NCBI GenBank assembly: GCA_038400315.1
Contig: CP151667.1
Coordinates: 3,359,174-3,423,173, forward strand
DNA: 64,000 bases
Origin: Isosphaeraceae bacterium EP7
GTDB lineage: Bacteria > Planctomycetota > Planctomycetia > Isosphaerales > Isosphaeraceae
Direction: 5' to 3'
Numbering within the stretch: position 1 is the stretch's first letter; each line of letters begins with the position of its first letter. A model generated the notes under the pieces. That model was not told the origin of the DNA. It saw only the letters and a program-made list of their open reading frames with translations, and did not search any database. Made by a program: the position numbers and the translations under genes. This document shows positions 8,416 through 17,086 of the stretch, in pieces.

Positions 8416-9374
8416 AAATTTGGCCTGATTCCGAGAATCTGGTCGGGCGTCTCTCCCCGGCCGACGCGTGCGCAGAAGTCGAGCACGGCCGTGCGATATC
8501 GTTGGGGGGCGACCTCGAGGATTTGATGGTGGCCGGCGCCCTGGATGATCACCAGTCGCGAGTGCCTCCGGACGCGGTCATGCAGGGCGATGGCCTCGGC
8601 GGGCAGCGCCAGGCGGTCGGCGCCGGCGGCCAGGATCAGAATCGGCACGCCGGCCGGCGATCGGCCGATGGCGCGGATAGGGGAGATGTCGGCGAATTCG
8701 GGGAGGACCAGCGGGGCGGTCGCCCGCAGGCCGAGATACGCGATCAGGTCGAGGACCGGCGGGAGATAGGCCCTGGTTCGATTCCTGACGGCCGTCACCA
8801 GGTCCTGGAAGGGGCTCTCGAGGAGATAACCCCGCACGCGGCCACCGAGTTCCTCGGCCGCGAAGATCGCCGCGGCCGCCCCCAGAGAGACGCCAACCAC
8901 GACCACGGGCTTGCCCGGCCGCCTCCGCTCGAGGAAGTCGACCGCTGCCGTGACATCATGCCTCGCGCCCAGGCCGAAGGTGTTGGACTGGCCCGTCGAG
9001 TCGCCGTGCGAACGGAGTGAGATGAGCAGCACGGAGCAGCCCGCGGACGCCGGCACCTCGGCCCGGCCCAGGCAATTCCGCCGGCTCCCGCCATTGCCGT
9101 GCAGGACCAGGACCGAGGGGGCCTCATCGTCGGTGCCGGCGGCGTACCAGGCCCCGACCTCCTGGCCGTCGACGGTCTTGAGCCGATGCGGCTCCAGCAG
9201 GCCCCAGCCGACGATCGGCGGAGGTTCGGCGAACGGCGGCCTGGGCCTGCGCGTGAGGCGGTACGCGACGCCGAAGGAGGCAAGCATCCAGCAGGTCAGG
9301 CCCAGGATGCCCACGATCAGCAGACGTCGAAATCGCCCGTTCGCTCTGAGTCTGGCGAGGCCGAGGTCCATCAT
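8409..9374 (-). CDS. Membrane-anchored alpha/beta hydrolase
   Basis: About 321 residues (start at 9374 or one codon later). One N-terminal transmembrane helix (about residues 18-38) is followed by an alpha/beta-hydrolase domain. HGNGG at 92-96 forms the oxyanion region, the nucleophile elbow is GVSLGAA with Ser163, the acid is probably in AGADRLA and the base in GAGHHQI. The family resembles the ABHD12/13-type serine hydrolases (esterase or peptidase). The C-terminus runs into an AT-rich inverted repeat. The substrate is unknown. Confidence 0.8.
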   Translation of the reverse strand: MMDLGLARLRANGRFRRLLIVGILGLTCWMLASFGVAYRLTRRPRPPFAEPPPIVGWGLLEPHRLKTVDGQEVGAWYAAGTDDEAPSVLVLHGNGGSRRNCLGRAEVPASAGCSVLLISLRSHGDSTGQSNTFGLGARHDVTAAVDFLERRRPGKPVVVVGVSLGAAAAIFAAEELGGRVRGYLLESPFQDLVTAVRNRTRAYLPPVLDLIAYLGLRATAPLVLPEFADISPIRAIGRSPAGVPILILAAGADRLALPAEAIALHDRVRRHSRLVIIQGAGHHQILEVAPQRYRTAVLDFCARVGRGETPDQILGIRPNLY

Positions 9375-9456
9375 GCATCCCCCTGTGGTCCATCAGGTTC
9401 GCCCGTGCGACCATCCATGGTTGCTCGATGGGCGGCCGATGTCCAGCGGGGTCGGT

Positions 9457-10380
9457 TCAGGACTGGATGGCCTTGAGGTAGCGGTCGGCGGAGCGGCGGA
9501 CGACTTGCTTGCCCTGGGTGGGGACGACTCCCTTGCCCCGGACGACGAAGGCGCCGTAGATCCGGTCGTAGGCCAGGGGTTCCAGGCAGTCGACGACGTG
9601 GCGGATGGCGGGCGCGTTCAGGGGGATGTAGTTGGGATAGCTGTACATGAAGCTGACCTGCTTCGGATCCATGCAGATCTGCGGCTGATCGCCGGCCATG
9701 AGCGCCCCCTTGCCGCCGGCGCCCGCGGGCCAGTGCAGGACCTGATAGCCCGTGAAGTGGCCGCCGGTTCGCACGAGGTTCAGGCCGCCACGCAGGGGTT
9801 TGGACTCGCCGTCCCAGAACTTGATGCAGGGGTCGGGGCGCATGACCCAGGGGGTCTCGGCCCGGTGGATGTGGACGGGTGCGTCGTCGAAGGCCCGGCT
9901 CCACTCGACCATGGTGGTGTAGTAGTGCGGGTGCGAGATGGCGATCTCGGCGATACCCCCGAGTTCCTTGATGCGCGAGACGGTGGCGTCATCGATGAGG
10001 CCGACGCAGTCCCAGAGGACGTTGCCCTCGGGCGTCCTGATCAGGAAGGCGCGCTGGCCGATGCCGGCCTTGGGCTCGGTGTTGATCGAATGGAGGCCGT
10101 CTTCCTCGGCATTGATGACGTTCTTGTGGGTGGTCCTGAGCTTGTCGAGCGTGGTCCACATCTGCCCCTCGGGCGGGACGTACTGGCGCTCGTCGTCGCA
10201 GATGGCGCAATGGTCGGGGGGCTGCTCGGTCTCTGCGAACTGAGTGCCGCAGGTGACGCAGAGGTAAGGCGTGCCCGAGTTCGGGGCCGCCGCCCGTGCG
10301 CCAGAGGCGAGCGCCGCCATCGCGGCGGCGGAACGAGTCGTTTCTTTCATGAAGGTCCTGCGCGTCGGGTCCTGGCTCAT
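9457..10380 (-). CDS. Tat-exported MBL-fold protein with rubredoxin-like N-terminus
   Basis: 307 residues. The ATG at 10380 is chosen because it opens a twin-arginine signal (R7-R8-T-F) and an Ala-rich h-region. Next comes a rubredoxin-like zinc or iron knuckle (C41-x2-C44 and C58-x2-C61). The rest resembles the metallo-beta-lactamase fold, with an HPHYY segment in place of the usual H-x-H-x-D-H, so the metal site is reduced or unusual. Fusions of rubredoxin and MBL domains are known in redox proteins; here the order is rubredoxin first. A decayed copy of its 5' half lies at 11703-11983. Confidence 0.75.
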   Translation of the reverse strand: MSQDPTRRTFMKETTRSAAAMAALASGARAAAPNSGTPYLCVTCGTQFAETEQPPDHCAICDDERQYVPPEGQMWTTLDKLRTTHKNVINAEEDGLHSINTEPKAGIGQRAFLIRTPEGNVLWDCVGLIDDATVSRIKELGGIAEIAISHPHYYTTMVEWSRAFDDAPVHIHRAETPWVMRPDPCIKFWDGESKPLRGGLNLVRTGGHFTGYQVLHWPAGAGGKGALMAGDQPQICMDPKQVSFMYSYPNYIPLNAPAIRHVVDCLEPLAYDRIYGAFVVRGKGVVPTQGKQVVRRSADRYLKAIQS

Positions 10381-10824
10381 GGCCGTCGTTCCCCCGGGAG
10401 AGGAGAGAGGTGGGCGGATCGGCCCCGCGCGTGGCGAGGGCCGGTCGAGCCCTGAGTTTAGAGGGTCTCGCCGGCCGCCGCCACGCGCGGGGCTGGGGAG
10501 ACGACCCGATTGGCATCCGGCGCCGGTCGTAGTCAACTCGGGGTCGCGGGCTCCGGTCAAGCCAGCACTTCTGTCCCTCAAAGTTGTCGAGATGCCCGGA
10601 CCTTCGAGGATTGCATAATAGACGTGAAAAATGCCGACTCCAGATGTGCCGGACTTCGCAGTGGAATTGATTTGGGAGATGAGGGGAAAATAATGGGAGG
10701 TTATGATGCATTCTTTGATTATCGGCCTCGGTCGCCGACCGCCTCAGCCTGGAGATTTTCCTGATAGTCCAATGATTCAACTGCCGTCGTTCTGTCAATA
10801 AAATCCAAAATAAGGACGGTCATC

Positions 10825-11706
10825 ATGCTTCGGACATTCCCTGCGAAAGTGACCGCCCCGGCACTCGTCGCGATCTGGACCGCCACCTGTCTCCAGGCCC
10901 AAGAACGCTCGCTCTCGGAAGCCCGGACAAGAGCGACCGATCCTGCCAAGGCCACAAGCACACAAACAAAATCCGCCGCTCATAAGTTCGACAAGACAGA
11001 GACTTCGATACCTAGCCTTTTGAGTTCGGAAGTCGTCAAGAGAGAGATCGGCATTAGTCAACAGCAAGAGATGGCGATCGATACAATCAGCAATCTGTAC
11101 GGACGCCAATTTCCAGAGCTAGGGATGCGGCTTCGCAACGCTAGCGACCCTGAGGAGAAGGCTATCGTTGAGGCTCAGATTGCTGAGTTTCAAGCCGAAC
11201 TCGATGACGCAATTTACACAAAATTGAGTCGCCCCCAAGCCCGCCGTCTGACACAAATCGTCGCACAAAATGCCGGCCTGCGTGCCCTGACTAATCCTCA
11301 GGTGGCGAGTGCTGTCGGGCTCTCTCCTTTCCAGCAGGAAGCGATCGTCTTCGCTCTTCAGCGTTTCGATGCCGAGGAGCAAGTCATGCGAGCCCAATTT
11401 CAGGAACGCGACTCCACCGATCGAGCCAAGATCGCTCACGACGATTACGAATCACTGGCGGCCTTCTCAAGAAATAAAGACAGACTGGATCGCATTAAAA
11501 CACTCAATCGAAGTATCCAGCAGGCTCGTTCCAAGGCCGATCGCGAAATTCTGAAAGTCATGACAAAGAGACAAGAGAAGCGGTTTCAGCAATTGTTAGG
11601 CCGTCCGGTTATTGAAGGCGATGAAGGTGGCGCGGCCGATCAGGCCGGAAATCGGACCGGCGAAGAGGCAACCGCCGTTCGAAAGGAGGTTGAACGTAGG
11701 CCTTGA
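10825..11706 (+). CDS. Secreted helical protein of unknown function
   Basis: 293 residues, with AAGGA eight bases before the ATG. A signal peptide (to about residue 26, ending LQAQ) is followed by a mostly helical, Q/E/R-rich protein. Two similar units are visible, each with 'LSRPQ.RRL.QI' or 'LSPFQQEAI' patterns, a type common in planctomycete exported proteins. Base composition and codon use are clearly less GC-rich than in the neighbours. The last residues run to the edge of the decayed duplication at 11703, so the native C-terminus may have been altered by that event. Confidence 0.7.
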   Translation: MLRTFPAKVTAPALVAIWTATCLQAQERSLSEARTRATDPAKATSTQTKSAAHKFDKTETSIPSLLSSEVVKREIGISQQQEMAIDTISNLYGRQFPELGMRLRNASDPEEKAIVEAQIAEFQAELDDAIYTKLSRPQARRLTQIVAQNAGLRALTNPQVASAVGLSPFQQEAIVFALQRFDAEEQVMRAQFQERDSTDRAKIAHDDYESLAAFSRNKDRLDRIKTLNRSIQQARSKADREILKVMTKRQEKRFQQLLGRPVIEGDEGGAADQAGNRTGEEATAVRKEVERRP

Positions 11707-11983
11707 TGGCCTTCCTGTGGGTGGTCCACATCTGCCCCTCGGGCGGGACGTACTGGCGCTCGTCGTCGCAGATGGCGCAATGGTCGGGGGGCCTGCTCGG
11801 CCTCGGCGAACTGGGTGACGCAGAAGTAGGGTGTGCCCGAGTTCGGAACCGCTGCCCGCGCGTGGCGAAGGCCGGTCGAGCCCTGAGTTTAGGGCGCACT
11901 CCGGCCGCCGCCAATCCTGGGGCGGGGAGACGACCCGCTTGGCAATTGGCGCCGGTCGTAGTCAACTCGGGGTCGCGGGCTCC
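11703..11983 (-). pseudogene. Decayed partial copy of the rubredoxin/MBL gene 5' region
   Basis: 11721-11855 matches 10151-10290 (the CxxC knuckle region) and 11855-11983 matches 10428-10554 (the upstream region). The start codon, the Tat signal and about 130 bases between the two blocks are deleted, as are about 20 bases near 11718. The copy has no usable start and cannot make the protein. It sits just upstream of the esterase gene at 12015, so the copied upstream DNA could still act as a promoter. Confidence 0.75.
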
Positions 11984-12014
11984 TCGGTGTTATCGCCCCT
12001 TCGGAAGAAACCCA

Positions 12015-13232
12015 ATGATGGAACTGCGGCGCCTTGTCCCGATCCTACTCTGCCTGCTCTCGCTGCCGGGTCTGTCGAAGGCCGATAACCCGCCCTTGAT
12101 GCGGGCGACGCCCGAGATGTTGCGTGCACCGGCGACCTACCCCGCGCCCGACTTGAAGGCCGATGGCCTGGAGGCCATCTTCTTTGAAGGGATGCCCTGG
12201 AAGGGGAAGCCGACCCGCGTCTTCGCCTGGGTCGGCATGCCCAAGCTGGCGCCCGGCGAGAAGGCCCCCGGCATCGTCCTGGTGCACGGCGGGGGCGGGA
12301 CCGCGTTTGCGGAGTGGGTGAAGCTCTGGGTGGGCCGTGGCTATGCGGCGATCGCGATGGACACCTGCGGGACCGTGCCCAGGGGTACCTACGGCAAGTG
12401 GGAGCGGCACGACGCGGGAGGGCCGCCGGGAAACGACTTTGCCGGGGCCAGCCTGCCGATGGAGGATCAGTGGAATTATCACGCGGTCGCCGACGTGATC
12501 CTGGCGCACTCGCTGCTGCGGTCGAGGCCTGAGGTCGACGCGGGCAGGATCGGGGTGACGGGGATCTCGTGGGGGGGCTACCTCACCTGCATCGCGTCGG
12601 GCCTGGACGACCGCCTGAAGTTCGCCGCGCCTGTGTACGGCTGCGGGTTCCTGGGCGAGAACTCGGTCTGGAAGCCGGAGATCGACAAGCTGGGTGAGCG
12701 AGGGGCGCGCTGGCTGGCCACCTGGGATCCGTCACACTACCTGGGCGCGGGGACGATGCCCAAGCTCTGGGTGACGGGGACGAATGACTTCGCCTACCCC
12801 CTGGATTCCCTGGCCAGGTCGACTCGAAAGGCGGGGGGGCAATCGACCCTCTGCATCCGCCTGCGGATGGTGCACGGGCATGGCGGGCCGGGCGAGAACC
12901 CCGAGGAGATCCGCGCCTTCGCCGACTCGATCGTCAACGGCGAGAAGCCGCTGGCCAGGATCGCGGCATCGGAGACGCTCAAGGATCATTCGATCCAGGT
13001 CTCGTGCCGATCCGAGGTCCCCATCGTCAGGGCCGAATTGCTGTTCACCAAGGATGCAGGGCCCTGGCCTGAACGGCGCTGGGAGGCCGTCGACGGCGTA
13101 CTCGTCGCGGGCGGAGAGAAGGCCACGGCGAAGATCCCGGAGGGGGCGACGGCCTACTTCTTGAACCTGGTCGACGAGCGTGGATTGATCGTGAGCAGCG
13201 GGCTCGAAATGCCGAAGGCGGCGGATCGATAA
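12015..13232 (+). CDS. Secreted acetyl-esterase-like alpha/beta hydrolase
   Basis: 405 residues. The start at 12015 (or 12018) has GGAAG upstream and opens a signal peptide (MELRRLVPILLCLLSLPG). The alpha/beta-hydrolase core shows LVHGGGG (oxyanion), the nucleophile elbow GISWGGY, an acid in TNDFAYPL and a base His in the MVHGHG segment. This pattern fits the acetyl xylan esterase/dienelactone hydrolase group. A beta-sandwich-like C-terminal tail follows. The protein is likely periplasmic and may deacetylate polysaccharides; that substrate is inferred from the family only. Confidence 0.8.
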   Translation: MMELRRLVPILLCLLSLPGLSKADNPPLMRATPEMLRAPATYPAPDLKADGLEAIFFEGMPWKGKPTRVFAWVGMPKLAPGEKAPGIVLVHGGGGTAFAEWVKLWVGRGYAAIAMDTCGTVPRGTYGKWERHDAGGPPGNDFAGASLPMEDQWNYHAVADVILAHSLLRSRPEVDAGRIGVTGISWGGYLTCIASGLDDRLKFAAPVYGCGFLGENSVWKPEIDKLGERGARWLATWDPSHYLGAGTMPKLWVTGTNDFAYPLDSLARSTRKAGGQSTLCIRLRMVHGHGGPGENPEEIRAFADSIVNGEKPLARIAASETLKDHSIQVSCRSEVPIVRAELLFTKDAGPWPERRWEAVDGVLVAGGEKATAKIPEGATAYFLNLVDERGLIVSSGLEMPKAADR

Positions 13233-13246
13233 ATGAGGGCGGTTCT

Positions 13247-13266
13247 CCCCCCGGGCAACCGGGGGG
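13247..13266 (+). terminator. Hairpin with GCAA tetraloop
   Basis: CCCCCCGG and CCGGGGGG pair around GCAA, a very stable GNRA loop, 15 bases past the esterase stop codon. No T run follows. Confidence 0.6.
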
Positions 13267-13642
13267 ACGTGGCCTCGATACACCGCGGAACCGGCCCCCG
13301 CATTGCCGCCCGGCCCGGGGCGGCGATGCCATGGTCGATAGGTATCACCGAATATTGTTTAATTATGATATAAAATCATGTAGAATTTGACGAGGCGATC
13401 CCGGCCGAGCGGTCGCTCTCGAGTCAACGATGGGGATCTGGTCGGCGTGCGGCCTCATCCCCGAACTCCTCCGGACCGATGCATCTCGCGAAGGCTCCTG
13501 TTCAACGGCCGGCGATATGTGTCTGAACCGCGATGTGGTACAAAGCCCTCCCCGGCGGCGTTTCCATGGAGGTGACGCGGTGGTGCGGTGGATGTCGTAC
13601 CTGGGTTGTCGGATGCGACAGTGGCCCGGAAAGCAGCGGTAA
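13267..13642. other. Intergenic region with AT-rich patch
   Basis: About 375 bases without a supported gene. 13346-13390 is strongly AT-rich and contains ATGAT-ATAAA-ATCAT. It is the natural place for the promoter of the gene at 13643, although I cannot fix the -35 and -10 boxes. Confidence 0.4.
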
Positions 13643-14470
13643 ATGAGCGACGTACGAACCGCGACTCACAGGGGTTGCAAACTTGCGTACCGTATCCGTG
13701 GGGATGGACTGCCGGTTCTGTTCATCCAGGGGGTGAACACGCACGGGGACGGCTGGAACCCGCAGGTCGACGGCCTCGCAGAGAGGTATTCCTGCCTGAC
13801 CTTCGATCATCGAGGAATGGGCGGGAGCGACCGCGGAACCGAACCGATCACGGTCGAACAGATGGCGGCCGACGCGGCGGCCGTGATGGATGCGGCCGGT
13901 TGGGAGTCGGCCCACGTCGTGGGGCACTCTCTCGGAGGTCCGGTGGGCCTGCAACTCGCCCTGACCGATCGCAAGCGGGTCAGGAGTCTGGCCCTGCTCT
14001 GCGGTTTCGCCTGCGGGAAAGATGTTGGGCCGCTGTCATGGCGACTGGCGTGGGCGGGGATGCGGATGCAGCTCGGCACTCGGGCGATGAAGCGGCGGGC
14101 ATTCCTCGAACTCGTCGTTCCGCCGGGAACCACGGGCGACCGGGATGCGATGGCCGTCGAGCTGGCCACACGATTCGGCCACGACTTGGCGGATCAGCCG
14201 CCCGTGGTGAAGGACCAGATGAGAGCGATGCGGGCGTTTGATGCCATGCCGAGGCTCGGCGAGCTGGGCGGGTTTCCGACCCTGGTTGCGAATGCCGAGT
14301 TCGACCCGATCGCCCCTCCGAAGCTGGGGCGCGCGGCCGCGGCCGCGATTCCGGGTGCCAGGTACGTCGACCTGACCGGGGCGTCGCACGGGGTCATTCT
14401 GACCGAGCCGGGACGGGTCAACGAATTGCTGGCAGCGCACTTCGAAGAGGTCGAGGCGAATCGAGCCTGA
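13643..14470 (+). CDS. Alpha/beta hydrolase
   Basis: 275 residues with no signal peptide, so cytoplasmic. The fold markers are FDHRGMGGSD, the nucleophile elbow GHSLGG (Ser96), an acid in AEFDPIAPP and the base His in GASHGV. It belongs to the large haloperoxidase/ester-hydrolase group of alpha/beta hydrolases. The substrate cannot be predicted. It stands alone: the downstream genes are on the other strand. Confidence 0.85.
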   Translation: MSDVRTATHRGCKLAYRIRGDGLPVLFIQGVNTHGDGWNPQVDGLAERYSCLTFDHRGMGGSDRGTEPITVEQMAADAAAVMDAAGWESAHVVGHSLGGPVGLQLALTDRKRVRSLALLCGFACGKDVGPLSWRLAWAGMRMQLGTRAMKRRAFLELVVPPGTTGDRDAMAVELATRFGHDLADQPPVVKDQMRAMRAFDAMPRLGELGGFPTLVANAEFDPIAPPKLGRAAAAAIPGARYVDLTGASHGVILTEPGRVNELLAAHFEEVEANRA

Positions 14471-14670
14471 GACCGAAGCCTCGTCAGCCCCCATCGTGGC
14501 GAGTTCTCACGCGTCGAGGCTGATGCGGAAAGCCGAGGAAAAGCCGCTTGAGCGAGACGGCACATGATGGACCGCACCAGCAGGTCGACTGTCCTCAGCA
14601 CTCTGGGTCGTGGGCAAGGATCGTCCATGTCGCTCGGCTCCGGTTCCTCTTACGGCCCGCGGCGCATGGT

Positions 14671-14711
14671 AAGGGCCGGCGCGGCCCGGGTTGCGGGGGG
14701 CGCCGGCCCTT
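14671..14711 (-). terminator. Terminator hairpin of the DUF1559/lipoprotein operon
   Basis: Perfect 12-bp arms (14671-14682 and 14700-14711) around a GC-rich loop, 36 bases past the lipoprotein stop. No T run follows. Confidence 0.65.
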
Positions 14712-14746
14712 GGAGTCAGGTCGGATCATCGATCGGTCGAGGGCCG

Positions 14747-15265
14747 TCATTCGGTCAGTTCGATGTCGATGGTGTTGGACCCGGACTTGACCTCTTTCTC
14801 GAGGCCGGAGGTCGTGGGGGCCTCGTACCTGGCGGGGATGGTGCCGGTGGCCTTGTGCTTGGCGACGGCCTTGGCCTGGAGCTCGGGGGGGATCCGGGTG
14901 TAGGTGACCTTCTTCTTCTTGGCCAGCGCATCGGACTCGGCCTGGAGGGCGCCGGAGTCGAGCTGCCGGTCGCTAACGGTGACCTTGTAGGTGCCGGGTA
15001 TGGCGCCATCCTCGGGCTTCAGGGTTGTGAGCTGGTAGGTGCCGTCCTGGATGTTGCCGCTGGCGGCGTGGCCGTCCTCGGCGCTTGGGATGAAGTTGAT
15101 GGAGCCCTTCTTGACGGGCTCTCCCTTGTGGGTGACCTTGCCGCTGACGGCGTAGCGTGTGGGCATGCCGCCGTCGTCGTCGCCGCAGCCGGCGAGGGTC
15201 AGGGCCAGGGAGAAGGCGATCGCCGCGGGGGCGGCAAGTCGGCGGGCCTGGAAGTCATTAAGCAT
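14747..15265 (-). CDS. Small lipoprotein with carboxypeptidase-regulatory-like domain
   Basis: 172 residues. The start at 15265 gives a lipoprotein signal with lipobox LAGC (Cys27) followed by an acidic GDDDGG linker. The body is one beta-sandwich of the transthyretin/carboxypeptidase-regulatory type (SGKVTHKGEPV, then GSINFIP and GTYKVTV). Such proteins commonly sit directly after DUF1559 genes in planctomycetes, as here (86-base gap with a strong hairpin). Likely a surface or periplasmic protein with an adhesion or scaffold role; that role is inferred from context. Confidence 0.8.
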   Translation of the reverse strand: MLNDFQARRLAAPAAIAFSLALTLAGCGDDDGGMPTRYAVSGKVTHKGEPVKKGSINFIPSAEDGHAASGNIQDGTYQLTTLKPEDGAIPGTYKVTVSDRQLDSGALQAESDALAKKKKVTYTRIPPELQAKAVAKHKATGTIPARYEAPTTSGLEKEVKSGSNTIDIELTE

Positions 15266-15294
15266 GAGCGTGTGTCCCGTCGTCGATCCATCGA

Positions 15295-15330
15295 CCGGGG
15301 GGCGGCGGCGCCTCGCGCCGTCGCCCCCGG
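15295..15330 (-). terminator. Intercistronic stem-loop between DUF1559 and lipoprotein genes
   Basis: About 15 pairs (CCGGGG... with ...CCCCGG) with one bulged G and one G-U pair. It lies between two same-strand genes, so it may act as a partial terminator or mRNA stabiliser that keeps the pilin-like product more abundant than the lipoprotein. Confidence 0.5.
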
Positions 15331-15351
15331 GATGGATTAAGGCGTGGTGGA

Positions 15352-16425
15352 TCAGAATGCGTCGGAGCTGACGATCTCTCCGCCGTTTCGGCTGCCGATG
15401 GCGGCGTAGGAGGCGCGATTGATGGAGCTCTTGAGGAAGCGGACGGATCCGTCGGCGAAGGTGAAGTTGGCCCCGCCCGGGTGGCGGCTCTTGAAGCCTC
15501 GCGCGGCGTAGCTGTAGCGACAGGTCCAGTCGACCGAGTTGTAGTTGCCGACGCAGGCGTCGTAGCGAGCGTTGCTCTTCCAGTTGAGCGGGATGGTGAC
15601 GCCGGCCCCGCCGCCGGTGAATCCCCAGAATTCGTTGTTGGCGTCCTCGTCGGGGAGACCCTCGCCGTAGAGGATGGTGTTGCTGGTGCCGTCGGTGACC
15701 GAGGCCAGCGAGGCGATGCCGCCGGTGGAGTAGTCGGAGAATCCGCGCATCGATCCGCTGTTGTTGCTGGTGCCCCACCAGCCGTTGTAGCCGATGCGCG
15801 GGTTGACGCCGGCGCTGCTGGCGTTGGGTGTTTCCCAGGGATTGGTGGTGCCGACGAGGGTCTCGATGGCGTAGTTGTCGCCGAAACTCATCAGGTAGTT
15901 GGAGACGGGGACGAGCTGGGTGCCCGTGCCGCCGACCGGGGTGTTCGGGGGATAGGGGGGCGTGACGGTGGTGACGGTGCCGCCGGGCCCGCCGTAGGGG
16001 ACGAAGCCGACGGGGCTCTGGCCCTGGCCGTCGGAGGGACACAGGAAGGCGGCGACGGAGGTGTACCAGACGGTGGCCATGGCCGGGCCGCTCAGGTTGT
16101 TGAGGATGCTGAAGTTGATGGCGTTGTACTGGTTATTGGCCTCCATCTGCGGCAGGATCATCGCCCGCCAGGTCAGGCCATTGCTGGTGAAGTTGAAGCC
16201 CCCGTTGGTGGCCCCCGGGGGGAAGAGGTCGGTCTGGCTGATGTAAGTGTGCGTGGCCAGGCCCAACTGCTTCATGTTGTTGGTGCACTGGATGCGCCTG
16301 GCGGCCTCTCGTGCGCTCTGCACGGCGGGCAGGAGCAGCGCGATGAGCACCGCGATGATCGAGATGACCACCAAAAGCTCGATGAGGGTGAAGCCGGCCT
16401 TGGGCGATTTGCGACGGAATTGCAT
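15352..16425 (-). CDS. DUF1559 pilin-like protein, copy 1
   Basis: 357 residues from the ATG at 16425 (GGAG upstream). The N-terminus has the type IV prepilin cleavage and methylation motif: a short basic leader, G-FTLIE and a long hydrophobic helix, followed by the conserved QSAREAARR segment. The C-terminus has the family's HPGGANF.FADGSVRFL motif. DUF1559 proteins are among the most expanded families in planctomycetes and are thought to form pseudopilin-like surface structures. It is almost identical in sequence and length to copy 2 at 17087-18160. Expected export uses the type II secretion/prepilin peptidase route. Confidence 0.9.
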   Translation of the reverse strand: MQFRRKSPKAGFTLIELLVVISIIAVLIALLLPAVQSAREAARRIQCTNNMKQLGLATHTYISQTDLFPPGATNGGFNFTSNGLTWRAMILPQMEANNQYNAINFSILNNLSGPAMATVWYTSVAAFLCPSDGQGQSPVGFVPYGGPGGTVTTVTPPYPPNTPVGGTGTQLVPVSNYLMSFGDNYAIETLVGTTNPWETPNASSAGVNPRIGYNGWWGTSNNSGSMRGFSDYSTGGIASLASVTDGTSNTILYGEGLPDEDANNEFWGFTGGGAGVTIPLNWKSNARYDACVGNYNSVDWTCRYSYAARGFKSRHPGGANFTFADGSVRFLKSSINRASYAAIGSRNGGEIVSSDAF

Positions 16426-16724
16426 GGGGACATAGCTCCGCGAGGTGCCGATTGGGAGAGGCGCGAGGCGAATCACCGGGGCGCGCCAGGGCGATCGTCG
16501 AGGGGACCCTCGAGAGAGGCCGGCGCCGGGCGGATTCGTCGTCGCGCCCGGCCTGGGCGTCTGACTTCGGGAGGCCGGTTCGCCGACGCATTTTGATACG
16601 TCGCCGAAGGGGCCGCGACGATCCTCGTGGAATCGACGCGATGCCGGCACATGGCGGCCAAGGCCGACCCGCCCGTCGATCCGGGTTAGTCGGCCGGCAC
16701 GCTTCCCTGAAGAGATTCGTTCAC
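16426..16724 (-). other. Long 5' untranslated leader of DUF1559 copy 1
   Basis: About 300 bases lie between the predicted promoter (16731-16759) and the start codon. No supported open frame is present. A similarly long leader precedes copy 2, and the last 25 bases before both starts are alike. The leaders could carry post-transcriptional control. Confidence 0.4.
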
Positions 16725-16730
16725 CACCTC

Positions 16731-16759
16731 ATTTATTCGGGATTGCGGGCGAAGGTCAA
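16731..16759 (-). promoter_or_regulatory. Sigma-70-type promoter of DUF1559 copy 1
   Basis: On the minus strand: TTGACC (16754-16759), 17-base spacer, ATAAAT (16731-16736). The 29 bases at 16747-16775 match 18451-18479 at 28 positions, while the surrounding sequence has diverged, which supports selection on this element. Confidence 0.65.
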
Positions 16760-16775
16760 GGGTGGAAATTTGTAT

Positions 16776-17025
16776 AACATCGATCTGGGCTCCAGGTTGC
16801 AATCGCCTAATTCTGTGAGGCTTGCGTCAATGATGGATGGACTGAGCCAGTCAAGTAACCTCCGAGACGTTGATCCGATTCGCGTTGGATTCGGGATTCA
16901 TCCGGCACTAGGTCATCTAGATTTTCTCATCCTGACGCGGCGGATCTCGGTGACTCTCGGGTGGGGTGCCCGGCGGTCCACTCGAGACGGTCGCTGGCCC
17001 GATGATGCGCCGCATGCGGCATCGC
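16776..17025. other. Intergenic DNA between the promoter of copy 1 and the terminator of copy 2
   Basis: About 250 bases with no gene, repeat or RNA element that I can support. Confidence 0.4.
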
Positions 17026-17071
17026 CGGATCGGCGGGGTCGGCCTGTCTCGCCATCACCCCCGCCGATCCG
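17026..17071 (-). terminator. Terminator of DUF1559 copy 2
   Basis: Perfect 13-bp arms (17026-17038 and 17059-17071) with a 20-base loop, 15 bases past the stop codon. No T run follows. Confidence 0.65.
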
Positions 17072-17086
17072 TCTCGCAATTTCGGA

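Noticed and set aside
11703-12014. N-terminal extension of the esterase (frame open from 11703)
   Set aside because: The upstream codons lie in the decayed duplication; a signal peptide and a ribosome binding site define the start at 12015.
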